The notes beneath the pieces were generated by a model. The model was given only the letters and a program-made list of their open reading frames with translations. It did no database searches and had not been told where the DNA came from. From Ktedonobacteraceae bacterium (GTDB lineage: Bacteria > Chloroflexota > Ktedonobacteria > Ktedonobacterales > Ktedonobacteraceae), in assembly GCA_017354095.1 (NCBI GenBank), contig JAFMRP010000323.1, forward strand, positions 1-6,096: a DNA stretch of 6,096 nucleotides, written 5' to 3'. A program made the position numbers and the translations under genes. This document shows positions 1-5,430 of this stretch, piece by piece (position 1 is the first letter of the stretch; every line of letters begins with the position of its first letter).

Positions 1-2085
1 ATCCAACTGCTGGCACTGGTGCTGCGTGGCAAGGCTGATACGACCGAGTTTTTGCGACAAGCAGGTGGCACGCATCGTTTTGTGCGAGCGTATGTGAGTG
101 AAGAAATCCTGAAGCAGCAGCCAGCGGAGATACAGCGCTTTTTGCTCTTCACCTGCGTGCTGCGACGGCTTTGTGGAGCTCTGTGCGATGTGGTGCTGGG
201 AGAGGCTGGTAGTGAGGAGCGCCTGACGCAACTGCGCGCCGCTAATCTCTTTGTCAGCGCTCTGGATGAGGCGGAAACCTGGTATCGCTATCATCCATTC
301 TTTGCCGAAGCGTTATTGGCTCATCTGCGAGAGCGGGAGCCTGAGCGCATACCGGAGTTGTATCGCCGGGCCAGTCGCTGGTATGAAGAGCAGCACCAGG
401 AAGAGGAAGCATGTGAGTATGCCTTGCTCGCGGGTGATCAGTCTCGTGCAGCGGCTCTGATGGAGCAGTTGATGCCACAGCTGTTTGAGCGGGGGGAGTT
501 TCTGCATATGCGAACGCTGCTCGCTCAACTTCCTCCGGATGTGATTGCGGCCTCCCCGCTGCTTTCGCTGGCCCTGATCTGGGCGCAGCGGTTCGACAAG
601 CTTCCTCTGGGGAGCGCAGAGCAGGTGGTGGAGATATTGCCTTCGCATCTCAACGAGCAGATCCAGACACAGAGCCGGGATCATGCGGCATTCTGGGCAG
701 AATTTCCTGAGATGTTTCACCTTCGGCAGACATGGATGGCGATGGCGCAGGGTGATACGGAGCGTTCGATCACGCTGGCCCACCAGGCGAGATCGATGGG
801 TTCTCCGACCGAAGATGCCTTGAGCCGTTTCATTACAGCGAGCCGTCAGATGACATTGGGGGTCCTCTATCGTGCGCGTGGCGATCTGGAGGCCGCTGAA
901 CAGGAGCTCCTGGAAACCTTCCCCGCTGGTTCCATCAGCGCGGATCATCCGCAGTTTTTATCGACTGTCCCCATGCTCGCCGAGATCTACGAGGCTCGGG
1001 GGCAATTGCGCGCACTGGGGCAACTGTATGAGCAGGTGTTCCAGCAGCTGGACCAGGGGGAGGGCTCATCTTCTTTCTATCTGGCACTGATGCAGGTCCG
1101 TCAGGCCAACCTTTTCTACGAATGGAATCAGCTGGCCGAAGCGGAGGAACGAGCACAGCAGGCGCGAGCGCTGGTGAGTCAGCTGGAACTGCCTTTTTCT
1201 CTCATTCCCTCCCGCAGTTCCTGGGTGCAAGCGCAGGTGGCTCTGGCATGGGGCAACGACGAGCAAGCCGGGCAGCTGTTCGCACGAGCGGCGTCCGAGC
1301 TGGCAGCATTGCCAGCTCATGCTCCTCAGCTCTTTCATCCAGGGCAAAGGAGCATGGAAGCGTTCTCTGTGCGCCTGGCGCTGATGCAGGGTCAGTTTGA
1401 GCATATCGAACGTTGGGAAGCCCGGCGCCGATTACGCTTCGATGATCACCTGCGATCCTCGCTTTCGCGCCACGACTATGTGGATTATATGACGCTGGCG
1501 CGCATCTTGATGGCACGAGGGCGCCTGCACCGAAAGCCGGAGGCGTTCAAAGAAGCGTTGATGCTGCTGGATCAGTTACGCGCTATCGCTACCCAGAGGA
1601 ATCTGTCAGGCTGGTTGAGGGAGATCCAGGTCCTCACCACGCTGACCTTGCAAGCGTTAGGCCAGACAAAACAGGCCCTCTCCACGCTGGGAGCGGTGCT
1701 GGCTCAGGCGGAACCAGAAGGCTATGTGCGCCTCTTCGCTGACGAAGGAGAAGATATGGCGAGCCTGCTCGCGCTCGTTGCAGGCGCTACTGCTGCCTCT
1801 CCGGCCTATGTGCAGAGGATTCAAGATGCAATTCTCCCCATTCGGGGCATCGCTGCTGATCCGAAACGGCCAGCTGCTCGTCAGCCGCTACTTGAGCCGC
1901 TGAGTCCTCGCGAGCTAGAGGTGCTCCAACTGATGGCTCCTGGTTCCTCCAACCAGCAGATCGCGCAGCAGCTGGTGATCAGTTTGCATACAGTCAAACT
2001 TCATGTCAAGCATATCCTCGCGAAACTCATGGTGAGCAATCGCACCCAGGCGGTGACCCGTGCTCGTGAACTGCATCTGCTCTAG
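1..2085 (+). CDS. MalT/LAL-type LuxR family transcriptional regulator, 5' end outside window
   Basis: This is a large cytoplasmic transcriptional regulator of the MalT/LAL (STAND ATPase plus LuxR helix-turn-helix) group. The frame is open from base 1, so the first in-frame start-like codon (GTG at 19) is internal. The N-terminal Walker A/B ATPase part lies off the left edge; 694 codons are visible. The first residues (IQLLALVLRGKAD) match the end of the ATPase module, followed by the winged-helix stretch HRFVRAYVSEEIL...QRFLLFTCVL. Next comes the very typical ANLF...WYRYHPFFAEALLAHL segment, then a long all-helical TPR-like sensor region (about codons 130-600). The C-terminal LuxR HTH (1888-2082) reads LSPRELEVLQLM, then SNQQIAQQL, ISLHTVKLHVKHI and NRTQAVTRAREL. 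Family members are usually activators whose ATPase and TPR parts sense an inducer. The ligand and target genes cannot be read here. Base composition is GC-rich, unlike the next two genes. Stop is TAG at 2083-2085. Confidence 0.95.
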   Translation: MQLLALVLRGKADTTEFLRQAGGTHRFVRAYVSEEILKQQPAEIQRFLLFTCVLRRLCGALCDVVLGEAGSEERLTQLRAANLFVSALDEAETWYRYHPFFAEALLAHLREREPERIPELYRRASRWYEEQHQEEEACEYALLAGDQSRAAALMEQLMPQLFERGEFLHMRTLLAQLPPDVIAASPLLSLALIWAQRFDKLPLGSAEQVVEILPSHLNEQIQTQSRDHAAFWAEFPEMFHLRQTWMAMAQGDTERSITLAHQARSMGSPTEDALSRFITASRQMTLGVLYRARGDLEAAEQELLETFPAGSISADHPQFLSTVPMLAEIYEARGQLRALGQLYEQVFQQLDQGEGSSSFYLALMQVRQANLFYEWNQLAEAEERAQQARALVSQLELPFSLIPSRSSWVQAQVALAWGNDEQAGQLFARAASELAALPAHAPQLFHPGQRSMEAFSVRLALMQGQFEHIERWEARRRLRFDDHLRSSLSRHDYVDYMTLARILMARGRLHRKPEAFKEALMLLDQLRAIATQRNLSGWLREIQVLTTLTLQALGQTKQALSTLGAVLAQAEPEGYVRLFADEGEDMASLLALVAGATAASPAYVQRIQDAILPIRGIAADPKRPAARQPLLEPLSPRELEVLQLMAPGSSNQQIAQQLVISLHTVKLHVKHILAKLMVSNRTQAVTRARELHLL

Positions 2086-2087
2086 AG

Positions 2088-2113
2088 TACAAGGAGCAGA
2101 ATACTCCCTTGTA
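2088..2113 (+). terminator. Hairpin just after the LuxR regulator stop, possible weak terminator
   Basis: TACAAGGAG (2088-2096) can pair with CTCCCTTGTA (2104-2113) across a 7-base loop, with one bulged C, beginning three bases after the TAG stop. No uridine run follows (next bases are ATAGCTCTTT), so a classical intrinsic terminator is not shown. The position fits transcript termination or 3'-end protection of the regulator mRNA. Confidence 0.4.
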
Positions 2114-2204
2114 ATAGCTCTTTGGAGGGATTCCTTGTGCATCCACCCGCGCTACACTGTCTTTGGCACAGGCAGGTGTGGCTGTTGGAAGACCGTGTGA
2201 GGTG

Positions 2205-2384
2205 TCAGGGACCTGGAGATAATTTTTGGGGAACCACCCCGGCTTCCCGTGCCTTCTTGATGCCTCCTAGATGATATGCAAAAGCTATCGTCTCCTGTCC
2301 TGTTTCTCGGTATACTAGTCTTCCAATGGTGAATGTGGGAGGAGCTATGATCCACAGGATACTGTTTTGATCGATCCAGTTCAT
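2205..2384 (-). CDS. Possible 59-residue small protein or gene remnant
   Basis: On the minus strand an ATG (2384-2382) opens 59 codons ending in TGA (2207-2205). The product begins MNWIDQNSILWIIAPP, continues with GRLVYRETGQETIAFAYHLG and ends GGIKKAREAGVVPQKLSPGP. It looks protein-like: a hydrophobic N-terminal helix, then a soluble Tyr/Gly/Lys-containing part, with no low-complexity run. I recognise no family. An in-frame TAA lies 24 bases before the ATG, so it does not extend upstream. No convincing Shine-Dalgarno precedes the ATG (ATAGAGCTC), which weakens the case. If real, it is divergent from the membrane protein gene at 2432, with 47 bases between the two starts, so promoters would overlap. 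It could instead be a decayed fragment or chance. Confidence 0.3.
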   Translation of the reverse strand: MNWIDQNSILWIIAPPTFTIGRLVYRETGQETIAFAYHLGGIKKAREAGVVPQKLSPGP

Positions 2385-2415
2385 GAGCTCTATGAGATTA
2401 GCATGTTATGTCCGA

Positions 2416-2420
2416 AAGGA
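2416..2420 (+). promoter_or_regulatory. Ribosome binding site of the membrane protein gene
   Basis: AAGGA lies 11 bases before ATG 2432, a slightly long spacing. The next in-frame ATG (2447) would be 26 bases away, so this site supports 2432 as the start. Confidence 0.5.
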
Positions 2421-2431
2421 ATTAATAAAAC

Positions 2432-3022
2432 ATGAATAATGGTTATATGCCAGACAGCAATTATGACATTTCATCTCCTTACAATCCCATCTATCATAAT
2501 CAGCATTATCCTAGCCAGCAGATGTATGCTGATTATGCTCCACCGCCCATGCCCGTAAACTCAAGAACTGAAGGCTCCCTCAATCATTCCATACCATCTC
2601 CAGCAGATTATTATCCCGACGAATTTGATGAGGTGATGCTGCGAATTAAGAGAAACAGGAAACTCCAATTTGAAAAAAAGAAGAAACATTTTCGTGCCAC
2701 CCCTCTTGGCAAAGCTATGGAGAGAATAGAGGATGCTGAAATCAGTTCTAATACCCTGCTCCTGCTCTCTCTCATTATGGTTGTACCGCTACTGGGAGGC
2801 ATCATAGGCTTTGTGATCATTCACAATATGCTTATATCTGTCTTGATGTTTCTGGTGCTACTGCCTATCACGGCCCTGTTCATAGCGTTTCATAGCAGCG
2901 ACGCAAGAGAGGCTATAGCTGTCATACTCACAGCATGTCAAAGCTGTTGCTTACCTTCTGCCATTCTTTTGCTCACGACTGCCGGTACTCTCGGCGGTTT
3001 CCTGGTAGGGTATCTCTGCTAA
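2432..3022 (+). CDS. Unknown small membrane protein with disordered Tyr/Pro-rich N-terminal tail
   Basis: The 196-residue product matches no family I recognise. Residues 1-65 are low-complexity and rich in Tyr, Pro, Asn, Gln, His and Ser (for example YNPIYHNQHYPSQQMYADY), probably disordered. Residues 66-100 are charged, with a basic block (RIKRNRK, then EKKKKHFR) that by the positive-inside rule should sit in the cytoplasm. Three hydrophobic stretches follow at about 108-130, 133-153 and 161-195; the last contains two adjacent cysteines (172-173) and Gly-rich LLTTAGTLGGFLVGYLC. There is no cleavable signal peptide; it is probably an inner-membrane protein with a cytosolic tail. ATG 2432 is chosen because AAGGA (2416-2420) lies 11 bases before it. 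The gene is AT-rich compared with the regulator. Two oddities are reported as findings: an in-phase A_AAA_AAG heptamer at 2674-2680, and a hydrophobic -1-frame continuation after the stop. Function is unknown. Confidence 0.7.
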   Translation: MNNGYMPDSNYDISSPYNPIYHNQHYPSQQMYADYAPPPMPVNSRTEGSLNHSIPSPADYYPDEFDEVMLRIKRNRKLQFEKKKKHFRATPLGKAMERIEDAEISSNTLLLLSLIMVVPLLGGIIGFVIIHNMLISVLMFLVLLPITALFIAFHSSDAREAIAVILTACQSCCLPSAILLLTTAGTLGGFLVGYLC

Positions 3023-3180
3023 GCGCCCTGAGCGGTGGAATTCTGGCCTCTCTCCTGCTCTTCGTATAGTGCAGCGTCTCGTCTGAGTAGTGGTCTGGCT
3101 ACACATGGGAAAGGTCGTTACTTTGTTCATGGAGCAATCACTAGTGGGGGTAATCAACGCACAAAGGTGTTAACTCTAAA

Positions 3181-3216
3181 TAATACTATATATGCTTAGA
3201 AGTATATGTAGTATTA
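3181..3216. promoter_or_regulatory. Strong 16-bp inverted repeat (hairpin or operator) upstream of the coiled-coil gene
   Basis: TAATACTATATATGCT (3181-3196) and AGTATATGTAGTATTA (3201-3216) are complementary over all 16 positions as RNA (14 Watson-Crick pairs plus two G-U pairs at 3189/3208 and 3194/3203), separated by the 4-base loop TAGA. The structure ends 9 bases before the GGGAG ribosome binding site of the next gene. It could be a 5'-UTR stem controlling translation or mRNA stability, or a DNA dyad bound by a dimeric regulator. The stem is AU-rich and no T run follows, so an intrinsic terminator is less likely. Confidence 0.6.
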
Positions 3217-3225
3217 ATAATAAGT

Positions 3226-3230
3226 GGGAG
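3226..3230 (+). promoter_or_regulatory. Ribosome binding site deciding the coiled-coil gene start
   Basis: GGGAG sits 8 bases before ATG 3239, an ideal spacing. It overlaps the alternative upstream start GTG 3224, so translation from 3224 is unlikely and the protein should begin MSKYESGG. Confidence 0.7.
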
Positions 3231-3238
3231 TCGTATTG

Positions 3239-5398
3239 ATGAGCAAATATGAATCTGGCGGTGATAGTGGGCATGGAGTGCCTATGTCATCAGTGGAACG
3301 GTGGGACAGCCTGCTTCGCGATAGAAGCGCATCATATTTACTGAGAGAAGCAGATCCTGGTCAGACAAAGCAAGATATAGAGATCGGGTGGAAAGACCTG
3401 TTTCGCAGTTTAATCGGGGGCAGAGGCGCATCAGATTCAGCGAGAGAAGCAGATCTTGATCAGACGAAACAAGAGATCAGGTCATTGTGCGACCAAGCAA
3501 AACAGGAGATGTTGTCACACAGTGGCCAAAAAAGAGATGCTGTTGACGACATGCTAAAACATTGTAATGATGCATCAAATGATATAAGAGGGCACCATGA
3601 TTATGAGATGGAAGATAGCGTACATGAAATACAACGAGGGGCAGAATTCGCTATACGTGACCATTACTCACTATCGGAGAGATATTTTCGTGATATAGAA
3701 ACACAACGGGATAAAATGGAAAACACTATAGATACATATCATGAACAGTTAATATCAGGCGAAATAGATATAAAAATATATAGTGAGCAAGTAGATAAGG
3801 CAAAAGAATCGTATGGCAAGCAAATAGAAAAGATAAAAACATCATATGGCAAGCAAGTAGATGATTTCGTTAAGGAGATGAAATCATATAGCGAGCGAAT
3901 GGATAGGTGTACTCAGGAGGCGAGAGTAACACGCGATCTGGAAGATCCTATGACGGACCAAACGCCTGGTGGAATGGCACCATCCAGCAGGGATTCTGGA
4001 AATGAGAGACAACAGGGCCAGCAAACGGAGGGGCTGGAGCAAATACGGCCTTCGGGTGATCACATCCAGCGACAACGTTCTGAAACTCTGGAGGCAGGCC
4101 TGGGCGATTCTAACAGGGAGTGGGATGCGTCCGATTCAGCGAGAGAAGCAGAGCGCAAGCTAGAGATTGAAGCAACGCACAATCTAGCAGAATGGAATAT
4201 AAGGGTAATTGCGACGATAGAAGATAAAGAAATAGAACTGTGCCGCAATCGTAGAAAACAGTTTCTTCAGTATATAGAAGAAATACATGATAATCAGGTG
4301 GTAAAAGAGATTGAATCTATAATTGAGCAGACAAAACAACATACAGGAGAAGACAGATATTTAGATACTATTGCTTCCCAAGCGAGGAAGGATGCAGAAT
4401 CACAGTTTATACGGGCAAGAAGTGAGCAGCGCAGCATGAATAGTAGAAATTCGTTGCAATACGACGTTGTGAGGCTCGGCGAAGATCTATTTCGCGATGT
4501 AAATAATTACTATGGACAAGCAAGGGGTGGTCAATGGGGTACGGAAAAATATAAAAATGAGATGAGTGGAAGGATAAAAGAACACCACGAGCAAGTAGAA
4601 GTTATAGTTGAGAAATATCTCCACGGCTTAGATCAGAGAATGGGTATTTATCAGGATCGAGTAGATCAGGTAATGAGGAAATTTTATCGTCAAGTACGGC
4701 AGCGCACTCAGGAATTAACAGCAGGGCGCGATTGGACAGATTGGGAGATTGAAGCAGAGCGCGACCTGGCGGATTGGAAAGTAAATGGAAGTCTGAATCT
4801 AGACTCTTGGAAGATGAGGTCATACTTCGGTCGTGGAAAAGAAGTTCTAAAAATAATGGACATGTACAATGATGAAGCAATTGAAGGTGTAGATGAAAAA
4901 GCGCATCAAGCAGGAATGGATATAGGGGGGGCTTGGGCTCATCTAGACCCACGCATTGGCGCAGCTAAAAATGACGTAGAATCGCATAGAGAGCAAGCAA
5001 TTTCAGATATAAAATCACGCCGCAATGAGACAATAAGTGATGATGATGAGAAGTGGGAGTGGGTAAACCTGGATGAGGATATGGTCCTACCAGAAAATCA
5101 AGTATATCGGATTCGTAAAGCGTTAATGGGGGATATAAAGCATTGTAATGATATGGTAGAGCAGGGTTCATGGGATGCGGAAGAGTTTCGGAAGGAAATA
5201 AATACCAGAATAGAAGCGCATCGCAAGCAAGTAGAGGAAATAATGGTAATGTATAATTCAGAGTTATATCAGATGAAAATGGATCATTATGCTCAAATAA
5301 GCCAGATAATGGGAGAATATTATCAGCAAGTAGGGCAGAGTACTCAGGAGTTAAAAACAGAGCGGGAGGAACGGTATAGAGGGTTAGGTCGGAGATAA
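3239..5398 (+). CDS. Unknown large coiled-coil protein with three diverged internal repeats
   Basis: The 719-residue product is very hydrophilic, rich in Glu, Lys, Arg, Gln and Asp, with no signal peptide or membrane segment, so it is probably cytoplasmic and almost entirely helical. I recognise no family or catalytic motif. Three repeats are visible. The helical module at about 146-228 aligns with 408-497 (offset 268, for example FRD 150/418, Tyr 192/460, Tyr 203/471). The latter aligns without gaps with 620-709 (offset 212: Trp433/Trp645, EQV/KQV, TQEL 490/702). Each module ends in a TQE(L/A) motif. Shorter copies of an AREAD..QTKQ(D/E)I motif occur at 30-47 and 63-80, and SAREAE again near 300. 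EIEA.(x)4.A(E/D)W recurs at 309 and 503. Tyr residues 181, 192 and 203 are 11 apart, as in hendecad coiled coils. Residues 236-295 form a Gln/Gly/Ser-rich, probably disordered linker. ATG 3239 is chosen for its GGGAG site. Codon use is AT-rich, unlike the flanking regulator and protease. It ends 32 bases before the PrsW-like gene, so the two may be co-transcribed. A scaffold or filament role is only inference. Confidence 0.85.
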   Translation: MSKYESGGDSGHGVPMSSVERWDSLLRDRSASYLLREADPGQTKQDIEIGWKDLFRSLIGGRGASDSAREADLDQTKQEIRSLCDQAKQEMLSHSGQKRDAVDDMLKHCNDASNDIRGHHDYEMEDSVHEIQRGAEFAIRDHYSLSERYFRDIETQRDKMENTIDTYHEQLISGEIDIKIYSEQVDKAKESYGKQIEKIKTSYGKQVDDFVKEMKSYSERMDRCTQEARVTRDLEDPMTDQTPGGMAPSSRDSGNERQQGQQTEGLEQIRPSGDHIQRQRSETLEAGLGDSNREWDASDSAREAERKLEIEATHNLAEWNIRVIATIEDKEIELCRNRRKQFLQYIEEIHDNQVVKEIESIIEQTKQHTGEDRYLDTIASQARKDAESQFIRARSEQRSMNSRNSLQYDVVRLGEDLFRDVNNYYGQARGGQWGTEKYKNEMSGRIKEHHEQVEVIVEKYLHGLDQRMGIYQDRVDQVMRKFYRQVRQRTQELTAGRDWTDWEIEAERDLADWKVNGSLNLDSWKMRSYFGRGKEVLKIMDMYNDEAIEGVDEKAHQAGMDIGGAWAHLDPRIGAAKNDVESHREQAISDIKSRRNETISDDDEKWEWVNLDEDMVLPENQVYRIRKALMGDIKHCNDMVEQGSWDAEEFRKEINTRIEAHRKQVEEIMVMYNSELYQMKMDHYAQISQIMGEYYQQVGQSTQELKTEREERYRGLGRR
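3326..3478 (+). repeat. Tandem short repeat pair inside the coiled-coil gene
   Basis: Two related 54-base units (3326-3379 and 3425-3478) encode SASYLLREADPGQTKQDI and GASDSAREADLDQTKQEI, 33 residues apart. A 20-base exact copy of part of the second unit (3434-3453) recurs at 4133-4152 within the start of the second large repeat. This points to duplication at the DNA level within the gene. Confidence 0.7.
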
Positions 5399-5421
5399 GG
5401 CTCGTTTTTCTAGTAAAGCAC

Positions 5422-5426
5422 AGGGA
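5422..5426 (+). promoter_or_regulatory. Ribosome binding site of the PrsW-like gene
   Basis: AGGGA (with AG following) lies 4 bases before ATG 5431. The next in-frame ATG at 5443 would be 16 bases away, so 5431 is preferred. The 32-base gap after the coiled-coil gene (5399-5430) has a short T run (5405-5409) but no stem to make it a terminator, and no clear promoter. Confidence 0.55.
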
Positions 5427-5430
5427 AGTT

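Larger units (their letters stand above)
2086..2431. other. Intergenic region between LuxR regulator and membrane protein gene
   Basis: This 346-base gap holds the hairpin at 2088-2113, a possible minus-strand small ORF at 2205-2384 (listed separately) and the upstream region of the membrane protein gene. Weak promoter-like words are present: TATACT at 2311-2316 without a good -35 box, and TTGATC (2367-2372) with an 18-base spacer to TATGAG (2391-2396), each 4 of 6 to consensus. None is strong enough to call as a promoter. I see no tRNA, IS end or tandem repeat here. Confidence 0.5.

Noticed and set aside
313..948. 211-codon minus-strand ORF inside the LuxR regulator
   Set aside because: It lies fully inside a well-supported gene on the other strand. 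Its product is not protein-family-like, so it is a shadow of GC-rich coding DNA.
2152..2355. 67-codon minus-strand ORF in the first intergenic gap
   Set aside because: Its product (Ser/His/Pro/Arg-rich, no hydrophobic core) looks random. The overlapping frame at 2205-2384 is more protein-like.
2337..2370. GGGAGGAG followed by ATG and a 7-codon ORF (MIHRILF), possible leader peptide
   Set aside because: The spacer is only 2 bases and the ORF is tiny. No attenuator hairpin follows, so chance is the simpler reading.
3140..3147. CACTAGTG 8-base palindrome
   Set aside because: It is too short to support an operator call on its own and is not repeated nearby.
2951..3157. 68-codon minus-strand ORF across the end of the membrane protein gene
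   Set aside because: Its composition is random-looking, it is partly antisense to a better gene, and I see no ribosome binding site.
3224..3238. Upstream GTG start for the coiled-coil gene
   Set aside because: The GTG overlaps the GGGAG site that is ideally spaced for ATG 3239, and it has no ribosome binding site of its own.
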